Source of the DNA: Nocardioides plantarum
Lineage (GTDB): Bacteria > Actinomycetota > Actinomycetes > Propionibacteriales > Nocardioidaceae
Reading direction: 5' to 3'
Length of the DNA: 64,000 nucleotides
NCBI RefSeq assembly: GCF_006346395.1
Contig: NZ_VDMS01000001.1
Location: forward strand, 1,054,001-1,118,000
In this document: one piece after another, positions 11,003 to 19,401 of the stretch
How positions within the stretch are numbered: position 1 is the first letter of the stretch
Layout of the letters: each line of letters opens with the position of its first letter
The notes under the pieces: model-generated
What the model saw: only the letters and a program-made list of their open reading frames with translations
Databases searched by the model: none
Told to the model about the DNA's origin: nothing
Made by a program: the position numbers and the translations under genes

Positions 11003-11902
11003 CTACCAGCGACCGCCGAACGCGACGTCGGTGTTGGCGTCGATGGCGCGGCACAGGGTCTCGAGGTCGTCACCGCGGACCTCGGCCATCGCGCGGACGG
11101 TGAGGGGCACGAGGTAGGACGCGTTGGGGCGGCCCCGGTAGGGCGTCGGGGTCAGGAACGGCGCGTCGGTCTCGACGAGCACCCGGTCGAGGGGGGTCAC
11201 CGCGAGGGCGTCGCGCTGCGGCTGGGCGTTCTTGAAGGTCACGGTCCCGGCGAAGGACAGGTGGGCACCACGGTCGAGACAGCGTCGGGCCAGGTCGGCG
11301 TCGCCGGAGAAGCAGTGCATCACCCACCGCTCGGGCGCCCCCTCCTCGTCGAGCACGGCCAGCACCTCGTCGTGGGCGTCGCGGTCGTGGATGACCAGCG
11401 TCTTGTCGAGCCGCTTGGCCAGGTCGATGTGGCGCCGGAACGACTCCACCTGAGCTGCCCGACCGTCGTCGCCGGTGCGGAAGTGGTCGAGGCCCGTCTC
11501 CCCCACCGCCCGCACCTTGGCGTGGGCCCGCGCGAGGTCCTCGATCTCGGCCATCGCCTCGTCGAGGCGCCCCGCGGCGGCCAGCAGCGGGGCCTCGTTG
11601 GGGTGCAGCGCGACCCCGGCCACGATCGCGTCGTACGACGCTGCCGCCTCGACCGCCCAGCGCGCGCCCGGCAGGTCGCAGCCGATCTGCACGATGCGGG
11701 TGACCCCGACCGCCGCGGCCGCGGCGAGGGCGTCGTCGGTGCCGAACCACTCGCCGTCGGCGATGTCGAGGTGGCAGTGGTTGTCGACCACCGGGTGCGG
11801 GAGCGGCTCGGGGGCCGGCGGGCGCTCGCGGTCGCGGCGCGAGCCGCTGGTCTCCTCGGTCGCGGCGCGGGCGCGGGTGGGCTCGCTCATGGGCTCGCTC
11901 AT
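11003..11902 (-). CDS. tatD: TatD-family metal-dependent hydrolase
   Basis: A 299-residue TIM-barrel DNase/hydrolase. Metal ligands are visible as HCHLD (about residues 41-45), Glu in AVGETGLDHF, His in VIHDRDAH, His in MHCFSGD, and Asp in VETDAPFLTP. TatD proteins have 3'-5' exonuclease activity on DNA. The first 35 residues form an acidic/basic low-complexity extension. ATG 11902 overlaps the hydrolase stop (ATGA); a second in-frame ATG is at 11890. It is the upstream neighbour of rpfB, as in Mycobacterium tuberculosis. Confidence 0.93.
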   Translation of the reverse strand: MSEPMSEPTRARAATEETSGSRRDRERPPAPEPLPHPVVDNHCHLDIADGEWFGTDDALAAAAAVGVTRIVQIGCDLPGARWAVEAAASYDAIVAGVALHPNEAPLLAAAGRLDEAMAEIEDLARAHAKVRAVGETGLDHFRTGDDGRAAQVESFRRHIDLAKRLDKTLVIHDRDAHDEVLAVLDEEGAPERWVMHCFSGDADLARRCLDRGAHLSFAGTVTFKNAQPQRDALAVTPLDRVLVETDAPFLTPTPYRGRPNASYLVPLTVRAMAEVRGDDLETLCRAIDANTDVAFGGRW

Positions 11903-12786
11903 GCCGATGTCACCCGCTCGAGGATCGCCTCGGCGAGCGCCCCGGGCGCCTGGGTCGGGATCCAGTGGGAGACGCCCTCGAGCACGACCAGCTCGTAGGG
12001 CGCATCGACCCAGTCGGGCGTGAGGTCGATGCCCTTGCGACCGAGCGCGACGTCGCCGTCGCTCCACACCATGGTGGTGGGACGGGTGATCCGGGGCCGC
12101 TCGAGCGCGTCGCCGCGCAGGAACATCGCGCGGTACCACGCCAGCCCGCCCGGGAGCGCGCCGTCGGCGGCGATCTCGCTGCGGAAGCGGGCGACGTCGT
12201 CGGAGGTCATGCCCGCGCGGCGCAGCGAGGCCTCGAAGCGGCGCGGCGCTCGACGCTGGAGCAGCTCGGGCAGCCGCGGCACGTTGAACAGCAGCATGTA
12301 GGACGACTTCAGCCCCTGCGTCGAGCTCACCCACGACCGCAGGAACGCCCGCGGGTGGGGCACCGAGACGGCGGTCCAGGTGCGGACCAGGTCGGGGTGC
12401 TCGGCGACCGTGGCCCAGCCGACGGCCGCGCCCCAGTCGTGGCCGACGAGATGCACCGGCCCGCCGGTCAGACCGATCAGCGCCGCGACGTCGCCCACCA
12501 GGCGACCCAGGGTGTAGTCGCGCCGACGCGTCGGTCGCGCGCCCGGGGAGTAGCCGCGCTGGTCGGGCGCGATGGTGCGGTAGCCCTGCGCGTGCAGCAG
12601 CGGCGCGACCAGCCGCCAGCACGACGCGCGCTCGGGGAACCCGTGGAGCAGCACGACGACGTCGCCGTCGATCGGCCCCTCGTCGGCGACGTCGAAGGTC
12701 AGCCCGTCGTGCTCGTACGACGTGAGGCGGGCGCGCGCGGGCCCGTCGGTCGGCCCGTCGGCGGGCCCGTCGGTGGGGCCGGTCAT
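11899..12786 (-). CDS. Alpha/beta-hydrolase, epoxide-hydrolase/dehalogenase type
   Basis: A 295-residue alpha/beta-hydrolase. The oxyanion motif HGFPERASCW is at about residues 48-57. The nucleophile is Asp in GHDWGAAVGW (about residue 121), which marks the epoxide hydrolase/haloalkane dehalogenase branch rather than esterases, and the catalytic His is in EGVSHWIPT near the C-terminus. The N-terminus is an Asp-Gly-Pro repeat encoded by a short GGGCCCGTCGGT-like DNA repeat. It overlaps rsmI upstream and tatD downstream by four bases each, so it is part of that operon. Substrate unknown. Confidence 0.88.
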   Translation of the reverse strand: MTGPTDGPADGPTDGPARARLTSYEHDGLTFDVADEGPIDGDVVVLLHGFPERASCWRLVAPLLHAQGYRTIAPDQRGYSPGARPTRRRDYTLGRLVGDVAALIGLTGGPVHLVGHDWGAAVGWATVAEHPDLVRTWTAVSVPHPRAFLRSWVSSTQGLKSSYMLLFNVPRLPELLQRRAPRRFEASLRRAGMTSDDVARFRSEIAADGALPGGLAWYRAMFLRGDALERPRITRPTTMVWSDGDVALGRKGIDLTPDWVDAPYELVVLEGVSHWIPTQAPGALAEAILERVTSA

Positions 12787-13643
12787 GCCTTGTGCACCAG
12801 GTCGTAGACGTCGCGCTTGGGCACCCCGGACAGGAGGGCCACCTCGGCGATGGCTGCCTTCGTCGTCATGCCGCGATCCTGCCGCGTCGCGACCGCGGCG
12901 CGCAGCGACCCCTCGTCGGTCGAGATGGAGGGCGCCGGGTCGGCCCCGCCCACGACCAGGGTGACCTCGCCCCGGACCCCCTCGGCGGCCCAGGCGGCGA
13001 GCTCGGCCAGCCCCCCGCGGCGTACCTCCTCGTGGGTCTTGGTCAGCTCGCGGCAGACCGCGGCCGCGCGGTCGTCACCCCACGTCTCGGCCATCGCCGC
13101 CAACGTGGCCGCGGTGCGGTGCGGGGCCTCGAAAAACACCATCGTGCGCTGCTCGTCGACCAGCGTCGCGAGCCGACGCGCGCGCTCCCCCGCCTTGCGC
13201 GGCAGGAAGCCCTCGAAGCAGAACCGGTCGACCGGCAGGCCCGACACGGCCAGCGCGGTGAGCACGGCCGAGGGGCCCGGCACGGCCGTGACCAGGACCC
13301 CCGCGGCCACTGCGGCCGTGACCAGTCGGTAGCCGGGGTCGGAGACGCTGGGCATCCCGGCGTCGGTGACGAGCAGCACCCGCTCGCCGGCGAGCAGCGC
13401 CTCGAGCAGCACCGGGGTGCGCTGCTGCTCGTTGCCCTCGAAGTAGGACACGACCCGGCCGCCGAGGGTGACTCCGAGGTCGCCGGTCAGCCGCCGCAGT
13501 CGCCGGGTGTCCTCGGCCGCCACCACGTCGGCGCCGGCGAGCTCCTCGGCCAGACGCGGCGGCGCGTCGGCCACCCGGCCGATCGGCGTGGCCGCCAGCA
13601 CCAGCACCCCGGCCGCGGAGGAGGAGTCGCTCGGGGAGGTCAT
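12783..13643 (-). CDS. rsmI: 16S rRNA (cytidine-1402 2'-O)-methyltransferase
   Basis: A 286-residue tetrapyrrole-methylase-fold enzyme that methylates the ribose of C1402 in 16S rRNA. Visible motifs are LAATPIGRVADAPPRL at the N-terminus, AEDTRRLRRL, the SAM-binding VTDAGMPSVSDPG (about residues 92-104), AVPGPSAVLTAL and EAPHR. A C-terminal winged-helix-like tail ends in SGVPKRDVYDLV. It heads the minus-strand operon and diverges from the mannosyltransferase gene, the arrangement found in mycobacteria. It is the second rRNA methyltransferase in this operon, besides the broken rsmA. Confidence 0.94.
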   Translation of the reverse strand: MTSPSDSSSAAGVLVLAATPIGRVADAPPRLAEELAGADVVAAEDTRRLRRLTGDLGVTLGGRVVSYFEGNEQQRTPVLLEALLAGERVLLVTDAGMPSVSDPGYRLVTAAVAAGVLVTAVPGPSAVLTALAVSGLPVDRFCFEGFLPRKAGERARRLATLVDEQRTMVFFEAPHRTAATLAAMAETWGDDRAAAVCRELTKTHEEVRRGGLAELAAWAAEGVRGEVTLVVGGADPAPSISTDEGSLRAAVATRQDRGMTTKAAIAEVALLSGVPKRDVYDLVHKA

Positions 13644-13676
13644 CGACCGATCATGTCGCACGTAGGATCCAGCCTC

Positions 13677-15452
13677 GTGACCACGCTGCAGGAGCCCCCG
13701 CCGACCGGCGGGCCCACCGGGCAGGTGGGACTCTCCGAGACCGCCGACGGCCGCCCGGTCCCGACGGCGTGGCAGCGGGCCCGCGGCCGGCTGACCGAGG
13801 CCGACGCGCGGCTCCAGGGCCGGGCCGCGGCGTGGGGCGCCGCGATCGGGGTCGCCCTGCTGGCCTTCGCGATGCGGCTGTGGCACCTCGGCTCGCCCCA
13901 CCGGTTCGCCTTCGACGAGACCTACTACGCCAAGGACGCCTGGGGCCTTCTCAACCAGGGCTTCGTGCGCAACTACCAGGACCAGGTCGGCGGCAAGGAC
14001 ATCAACGACGCCATCCTCGACGGCCGGACCCAGGGCATCTGGGGCGACGGCCCGTCGATGGAGGTGCACCCCGAGGTCGGCAAGTGGGTCATCGCCCTGG
14101 GCGAGAAGGCCTTCGGCATGGACCCCTTCGGCTGGCGGATCTCCGCAGCCGTCGTGGGCGCGCTGATGGTGCTCGTGCTGTGCCGCCTGGCCCGACGGAT
14201 GACGGGCTCGACGACGCTGGGCTGCCTCGCCGGGCTGCTGCTGACGTTCGACGGCCTGCACTTCGTGCTCTCGCGCCTGGCGCTGCTCGACATCTTCCTG
14301 GCGTTCTTCCTGCTCTGCGGCGTCGCGTGCGTGGTCAACGACCGCGACTGGTTCCGGGCGCGCCTGGCCCGCAAGATCGACGAGGTCGGCGCGGCGTCGT
14401 TCGGCCCGGTGCGAGGACTGATGTTCCGCCCGTGGCTGGTCGCGGGCGGTGTCTGCTTCGGCCTCGCGATCGGCACCAAGTGGACCGCCGGGCCGCCGCT
14501 GGCGGCGTTCGGGCTGCTGGTGTGGCTGTGGAGCGCCGGGGCGCGCCGCTCCTTCGGGGTGCGGTGGGCGGTCGTCCGCTCGGCCCTCGTGGACGGCGTA
14601 CCCGCGTTCGCTCAGCTCGTGCTGATCGCGTTCTTCGTCTACGTCGTGTCGTGGACCGGGTGGCTGGTGCACGCCGACGACTACGAGCAGACCCTGTCGT
14701 CGACGCAGTACACCGGGTTCACCCAGGACAACGGCTGCACCAAGAACGCCGACGGCACCAGGAGCCCCAACAACGAGAGCGACGACTCTGCCACCTGGCC
14801 CACGGCCACCGAGCCCGACGCCCACGGCCCCGCCGAGATCGTGCAGTCGCTGCGGTCGTTGTTCTACTACCACCAGGACGTCTTCACGTTCCACTCCCAC
14901 TACCTCAACTGCAGCAGCCACCCCTACCAGTCGCAGCCGTCGGGCTGGCCGCTGATCAACCGGCCCGTCGGCGTGGCCACCGACCTCAACGCGCGACCCG
15001 ACCAGCCAGGCTGCACCGAGGCGGACTCCTCCGGCTGCTACTACCGCCAGGTGCTGCTCATCGGCACGCCCCTGCTGTGGTGGGGCGGCGCGATCGCGCT
15101 CGTCGCGGCCGGCCTGCTCTGGATCGGCGCCCGTGACTGGCGCTTCGGCGTGGCCGTCGTCGGCAGCCTGTCGACCTGGCTCCCCTGGCTGAGGTACGAC
15201 GACCGGCCGATCTTCTTCTTCTACGCGATCGCCTACCTGCCGTTCATGGTGCTCGCGATCACGCTGTGCCTCGGCACGCTCATCGGCCGCTCCCGCCTGC
15301 CGTCGGGACGGCGTACGGCGGGCGTCATCGTGGCCGGGTCGTTCTTCGTGCTGGTCGTGCTCAACTTCGCCTACTTCTACCCGATCCTGTCCTACGAGAC
15401 GATCCCGAAGTCGGCCTGGAACCACCGCATGTGGTTCTCCCGATGGATTTGA
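13677..15452 (+). CDS. pmt: Dolichyl-phosphate-mannose--protein mannosyltransferase
   Basis: A 591-residue multi-pass GT39 enzyme that transfers mannose from polyprenyl-phosphomannose to exported proteins. The first loop carries the catalytic acidic pair in RFAFDETYYAKD (about residues 75-86). Several hydrophobic helices follow, including a long one near LLGTLLLT-like segments around residues 180-215, and there is a Cys-rich extracytoplasmic loop between about residues 340 and 460. GTG 13677 was chosen because TAGGAT lies eight bases upstream; ATG 13653 in the same frame is an alternative but would leave nine bases to the divergent rsmI. Confidence 0.92.
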   Translation: MTTLQEPPPTGGPTGQVGLSETADGRPVPTAWQRARGRLTEADARLQGRAAAWGAAIGVALLAFAMRLWHLGSPHRFAFDETYYAKDAWGLLNQGFVRNYQDQVGGKDINDAILDGRTQGIWGDGPSMEVHPEVGKWVIALGEKAFGMDPFGWRISAAVVGALMVLVLCRLARRMTGSTTLGCLAGLLLTFDGLHFVLSRLALLDIFLAFFLLCGVACVVNDRDWFRARLARKIDEVGAASFGPVRGLMFRPWLVAGGVCFGLAIGTKWTAGPPLAAFGLLVWLWSAGARRSFGVRWAVVRSALVDGVPAFAQLVLIAFFVYVVSWTGWLVHADDYEQTLSSTQYTGFTQDNGCTKNADGTRSPNNESDDSATWPTATEPDAHGPAEIVQSLRSLFYYHQDVFTFHSHYLNCSSHPYQSQPSGWPLINRPVGVATDLNARPDQPGCTEADSSGCYYRQVLLIGTPLLWWGGAIALVAAGLLWIGARDWRFGVAVVGSLSTWLPWLRYDDRPIFFFYAIAYLPFMVLAITLCLGTLIGRSRLPSGRRTAGVIVAGSFFVLVVLNFAYFYPILSYETIPKSAWNHRMWFSRWI

Positions 15453-15485
15453 CCCCGAGGAACGAGGGGGCAGATCCACGGAGGG

Positions 15486-15540
15486 AGGTTGAGCGAGCGA
15501 CACGGCTGAGCCCGCGAAGCCGTGCGAGCGAGTCGAAACC
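15486..15540. repeat. Imperfect dyad with GAGCGAGCGA motif after pmt
   Basis: A CACGGCT/AGCCGTG hairpin (15501-15507 with 15518-15524) is flanked by GAGGTTGAGCGAGCGA on the left and GCGAGCGAGTCGAAACC on the right. The flanks are near mirror complements, so the whole block can fold. This motif type resembles dispersed repeats I associate with Nocardioides-like genomes; no other copy was found in this window. It may serve as the pmt terminator. Confidence 0.45.
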
Positions 15541-15622
15541 CCCGCGCCCGACCAGAGCCTCTCGTGGTCGTGCGGCGCGCAGGGCTCGCCCGGCTCGATC
15601 ACCGTGGGGATAGCCTCGCCAC

Positions 15623-16042
15623 GTGACCTCCTGGACCCCCGGATGGGGCGACTTCCCCGAGGCGCTGCTCGAGTTCTGGACCGAGCGGCACCTCCACACC
15701 CTCACCACCCTGCGCCCCGACGGCCGGCCGCACGTGGTCCCGGTCGGGGTCACGCTCGACCACGAGCGGCAGTGCGCCTGGGTGATCACCCGGGGCGGGT
15801 CGCGCAAGGTCCGCAACCTGCTCGCCGCCGGTGACGCGGGCGGCCAGGTCGCGACCTGCGCGGTCGACGGCGGGCGGTGGTCGACGCTCGAGGGCACCGG
15901 GGTGGTCGTGCACGACCCCGAGTCGGTCGCCCGGGCCTGCGAGCGGTACGCCGCGCGCTACCGCACGCCGAGCCCCAACCCGGAGCGCGTCGCGATCCGG
16001 ATCACCGTCGACCGGTTCGTGGGGTCGGCCGGGCTGTTCTGA
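15623..16042 (+). CDS. PPOX-class F420-dependent oxidoreductase
   Basis: A 139-residue split-barrel flavin/F420-binding protein. The N-terminal half has the LTTLRPDGRPHVVPVGVT strand pair, and the phosphate-binding region reads SRKVRNL. The length and single domain fit the actinobacterial F420-dependent or heme/biliverdin-type PPOX group. The cofactor is inferred from the family, since no F420 biosynthesis gene is in the window. TAGCCT lies exactly six bases before the GTG, so the transcript is probably leaderless. A hairpin terminator follows the stop. Confidence 0.82.
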   Translation: MTSWTPGWGDFPEALLEFWTERHLHTLTTLRPDGRPHVVPVGVTLDHERQCAWVITRGGSRKVRNLLAAGDAGGQVATCAVDGGRWSTLEGTGVVVHDPESVARACERYAARYRTPSPNPERVAIRITVDRFVGSAGLF

Positions 16043-16055
16043 CGAGCCCGGGTGC

Positions 16056-16109
16056 TAGGGACGTCATACGGAACGGTGGCTCGACCCACCAGACCGTATG
16101 ACGCCCCGG
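16056..16109. terminator. Nested hairpin between convergent genes
   Basis: CGTCATACGG (16062-16071) pairs perfectly with CCGTATGACG (16094-16103); flanking GGG/CCC extends it around one mismatch, and an inner GGTGG/CCACC (16075-16079 with 16086-16090) pairs as well. It sits 14 bases after the F420-protein stop and 13 bases before the helicase stop, so it probably terminates both transcripts. Confidence 0.75.
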
Positions 16110-16121
16110 CTGCCCGAGTCG

Positions 16122-18293
16122 TCAGACCCGCGCGGCGCGCGCGGTGAGCGCGTCGGTGAGCAGCCCCACGAGCGCCTCGGTCTGGATGTCGGCCGACGAG
16201 CCGACCTCCTCGTCGGAGCCGTCGAGGGCGCGGGCGGCGAGGCCGGCCTTGCTGTCGATGAGCTCGGCGACCTTGGTGTCGACGGTCTGGGCGGCGATGA
16301 CACGCCAGGCGGTCACCGGCTGGTCCTGGCCGATGCGGTGGACGCGGTCGATGGCCTGGGTCTGCTCGGCATCGGTCCACGACAGCTCGGCGAGCACGAC
16401 GTTGGAGGCGACCTGCAGGTTGAGGCCCACGCCCGCCGCGGTCAGCGAGCAGACCGCGATCGCGACGTCGGGGTCGTTGACGAACGCGTCGATGTTGGCC
16501 TGGCGCGTCTTGGGCGACTGGTCGCCGCGCACCGAGGCCGACTTGATGCCCCGCTTGGCGAAGAGCTCCTCGGCCTGGTCCATCACGTCGACGTGCTTGG
16601 CGAAGAAGACGACCTTGCCGACGTTGCGCGCCAGCTGGGCGGCGTAGTCGGCCGCGAGGCCGGCCTTGGCCTGACCGATGCGCCGCATCATGGTGAACAC
16701 GTTCTCGCCGTCGGACTTGCCCGAGCCCGTGGTGTCCTCGCGCTCCCAGGTCGCGACGCGGCGTACGAGGTCGTGGTCGATGCCCTCGGTCGTCACGCCG
16801 GTACGACGGGTGGCCAGCGCCATCTCGTAGCGCTCGACCAGGCGGCGCGCGAGCTCGCGCTCGGCCTCGCGGATGGAGCGGCCGACCTCGCCCTCGAGCT
16901 CGACGGGCAGGTCGGCGACGCGACGCGCGGGGATGTCGGAGGCGACGTCGACCTTGCGCCGGCGCACGATGCCCATGTCGATGACCGCGGCGCGGGCGGC
17001 GGGGTAGAACGGCGGGTCGATCGGGGTGAGGCCGGTGTCCTCGAGGCGGTCGATGAGCGGCGGCAGCGGCTTCTTCTCGTCGATCCAGCCCAGGAACTGC
17101 CAGATCGCCCGGAAGTCGTCGATGTCGTTGATCAGCGGCGTGCCGGTGAGCGCGGTCATCAGCGGCCGAGCCGTGCGCAGGCGGATCGAGTCGGCGATCT
17201 GCAGCACGTGCTGGGAGCGCTGGGAGTTCTTGTTCTTGATGAAGTGGGCCTCGTCGACGACCATCCCGCGGAAGCCGTGGTGGCGCATCCAGCCGACGTG
17301 CCGGTCGAGGATCTCGTAGTTGACGATCACGATGTCGGCGTAGCCGTCGACGTCGTGGCCGTTGCCGTGCACGACGGTGGCGGTGCGGTGGGGGGTCCAG
17401 AGGTTGACCTCGCGCGCCCAGTTGGTCTTGACGACGCTCGGGACCACGACGAGCAGCGGGAACGCGTCGGCGGCCTGCGCGGCCAGCAGGGCCTGCGCGG
17501 TCTTGCCGAGGCCGGGCTCGTCCGCGAGCAGGAACGTGCGGTGGCCCGCGGCGGCGGCGGCCACGACCTGGGCCTGGTGGTGCATCAGCTCCAGGCCGGC
17601 GGGGGCCTTGACCGAGGAGTCCTCGGGCAGCGTCATGCACGAGACGGCCCCGCCCGCGGCGCGCTCGAAGGACTCGAGCAGGGGCTCGATCAGCTCCCAC
17701 CCGGCCAGCTGCCGGGCGTGGGTCGGACGGGTCGCGCCGGAGAAGTCGGGTCGCAGGAACGGGTTGGCGAGCTGGTGGGACAGCACCGACCGAGGGACGA
17801 CCTGGCGCTCGACGTCGAAGGTGGAGGCGACCGGCTCGGCCGCGACCTCCTCCTCGGGGGCCAGCTCGACGCCGGCGAAGCCGAGCATCTCGCGCTTGAG
17901 CTCGCGGGCCGCCTCGGACACCACGGCGTCCTCGGCGAGCAGCGACAGCAGGGAGGTGTCGCGGGCGGTCGTCTTGGCCAGGATCGTGCCGATGCCGTCG
18001 AGGCGCTTGAGCTGGTCGGCCCGCTGACCCTCGCTGATGTCGGGGTCGGTCTTGACGCGGGTGCGCTCCTCGCGGGCCAGCAGGGCCACGACCTGGAACT
18101 TGGTCCGGCTCGACGGCTTGATCTTGCCGCGCTGGGCCGCACCCTCGACCTCGCGCACCGCGCGGGCCAGGATCGGGATGATGCCCTCGTTGTCGAGCTC
18201 GCGCCCACGGCGCTGGCGCGCGGACTGACCGCCGGAACCGCCGGACTGACCGTTGCGGTTGCCGCCGTGCTGGCGCTGGCCTCCTCGAGCCAA
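16122..18293 (-). CDS. SNF2/DEAD-box helicase-family ATPase
   Basis: A 723-residue SNF2-like translocase. The first ~35 residues are a Gly/Gln/Arg-rich tail and about 36-240 is an uncharacterised helical region. The RecA1 core has motif I DEPGLGKT (about residue 258), motif II DEAHFIKN and ALTGTPLIND. The RecA2 core has VVFFAKHVDVMDQ and the final motif QAIDRVHRIGQDQPV. The TTG start at 18293 is backed by an excellent GGAGGAGGAG ribosome site five bases upstream; the frame is open further upstream but has no similarity. Role unknown: DNA repair, transcription recycling or defence are all possible. It stands alone between two intergenic hairpins. Confidence 0.87.
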   Translation of the reverse strand: MARGGQRQHGGNRNGQSGGSGGQSARQRRGRELDNEGIIPILARAVREVEGAAQRGKIKPSSRTKFQVVALLAREERTRVKTDPDISEGQRADQLKRLDGIGTILAKTTARDTSLLSLLAEDAVVSEAARELKREMLGFAGVELAPEEEVAAEPVASTFDVERQVVPRSVLSHQLANPFLRPDFSGATRPTHARQLAGWELIEPLLESFERAAGGAVSCMTLPEDSSVKAPAGLELMHHQAQVVAAAAAGHRTFLLADEPGLGKTAQALLAAQAADAFPLLVVVPSVVKTNWAREVNLWTPHRTATVVHGNGHDVDGYADIVIVNYEILDRHVGWMRHHGFRGMVVDEAHFIKNKNSQRSQHVLQIADSIRLRTARPLMTALTGTPLINDIDDFRAIWQFLGWIDEKKPLPPLIDRLEDTGLTPIDPPFYPAARAAVIDMGIVRRRKVDVASDIPARRVADLPVELEGEVGRSIREAERELARRLVERYEMALATRRTGVTTEGIDHDLVRRVATWEREDTTGSGKSDGENVFTMMRRIGQAKAGLAADYAAQLARNVGKVVFFAKHVDVMDQAEELFAKRGIKSASVRGDQSPKTRQANIDAFVNDPDVAIAVCSLTAAGVGLNLQVASNVVLAELSWTDAEQTQAIDRVHRIGQDQPVTAWRVIAAQTVDTKVAELIDSKAGLAARALDGSDEEVGSSADIQTEALVGLLTDALTARAARV

Positions 18294-18313
18294 GGAACTC
18301 CTCCTCCGGAGCT

Positions 18314-18336
18314 GCGACACCGCGTGTGGGTGTCGC
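18314..18336 (-). other. Hairpin in the 5' leader of the helicase gene
   Basis: GCGACACC (18314-18321) and GGTGTCGC (18329-18336) form an 8-bp stem with a seven-base loop, starting six bases upstream of the ribosome site. It could modulate translation or be a protein-binding site. Nothing else is apparent in the 260 bases between the helicase and the siderophore-interacting-protein gene. Confidence 0.4.
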
Positions 18337-18553
18337 GGGGTACGCCGGGGCCTGGCCGTGGACCCGGCGGCGTCGAGGTGGAAGACGCACGCGGGGCCGG
18401 GCTGAGCGTCACCGGCGATGGTGCTGCCACCGGCTTCGGGGGCCGGGTGGCGGGGACATCGGCTCTCACCACCGACGTGCGGAGAGCATACCTCTCCGTT
18501 CCGGGGCCCGTGGCATCCCGGTCGGATCGGCGCGTGGGCCCTCGAGCCGCCGC

Positions 18554-19369
18554 CTACGGCACGTCGGCCTCGACCTCGCGGGTCCAGGCGCCCTTGACCG
18601 CGCGCCACTCCTCGTCGTCGTGCCCGCGCCGCCAGTAGGGCGAGCACGAGAGGTGCTCGCGCTGGACGAGGCCGCGCTCGAGGATCAGGCGGCGTACGGC
18701 GCGGGTGGCGGCGGCCTCGCCGTGCACGAACGCGCTCACGGTGCCGGGCAGGGCGTCGGGCAGGGCGTCGAGCCCGGCGACGGCGTCGCGCAGCAGCTCC
18801 TCGAGCGGGGCGGTGGCGCCGGCGCGGTGGACCCAGACGACGCGCAGGTCGCCGGGCGAGGTCAGCGGGATCTCGCCGGAGGCGTCCTGCACCTCGACGA
18901 CCGCCACGGCCGGCCGACCGGCCGGGACGACCTCGAGCGAGGCACCGATCGCGGGCAACGCGCTCTCGTCGCCGACGAGGAGGTAGGAGTCGGCGTCGGG
19001 CGCCGGCCGCCAGCCCCCGGCCGGGCCACGGAACTGGAGCCGGTCGCCCGGCTCGGCGTGCTGGGCCCAGCGCCCGGCGCGGCCGACGTCGCCGTGGACG
19101 ACGAAGTCGATCGTCAGCAGCTGCTGCTCGGCGTCCCAGGAGCGCACGGTGTAGCGGCGCGGGTAGGGGCGCTGCTCGCGCGGCAGGTCACGCACGGCGT
19201 CGTCCTCGAACGGGACGGAGTACGGCGCCGCGTCGGGCACGAAGAAGGCGTTGACGTAGGAGTCGGTGCCGTCGGGCGCGGGGAGCCCGTCGAGACCGGG
19301 ACCGCCGAGGACGACGCGGATGAGCTGAGGACTGAGCGTCTCGGTGGAGACGACCTCGCCGTACGGCAT
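18554..19369 (-). CDS. Siderophore-interacting protein (FAD-dependent ferric reductase)
   Basis: A 271-residue ViuB-type flavoprotein. The FAD-binding RRYTVRSWD is at about residues 70-78, and GDESALPAIGASLEV begins the NAD(P)H-binding half. The C-terminal YWRRGHDDEEW is the family hallmark. It reduces ferric siderophores in the cytoplasm to release iron. ATG 19369 has AAGGA seven bases upstream. It is the third gene of an operon with two ABC half-transporters, 32 bases after the second; in mycobacterial IrtAB a domain of this family is fused to the transporter, here it is a separate protein. Confidence 0.92.
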   Translation of the reverse strand: MPYGEVVSTETLSPQLIRVVLGGPGLDGLPAPDGTDSYVNAFFVPDAAPYSVPFEDDAVRDLPREQRPYPRRYTVRSWDAEQQLLTIDFVVHGDVGRAGRWAQHAEPGDRLQFRGPAGGWRPAPDADSYLLVGDESALPAIGASLEVVPAGRPAVAVVEVQDASGEIPLTSPGDLRVVWVHRAGATAPLEELLRDAVAGLDALPDALPGTVSAFVHGEAAATRAVRRLILERGLVQREHLSCSPYWRRGHDDEEWRAVKGAWTREVEADVP

Positions 19370-19401
19370 GGGTTCCTTCTTTCGTGGGGTGCGTTGCGAG
19401 A

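Noticed and set aside
12783..15602. Minus-strand frame of 939 codons extending rsmI upstream across pmt
   Set aside because: Only the last 286 codons resemble RsmI; the upstream part is antisense to a clear mannosyltransferase.
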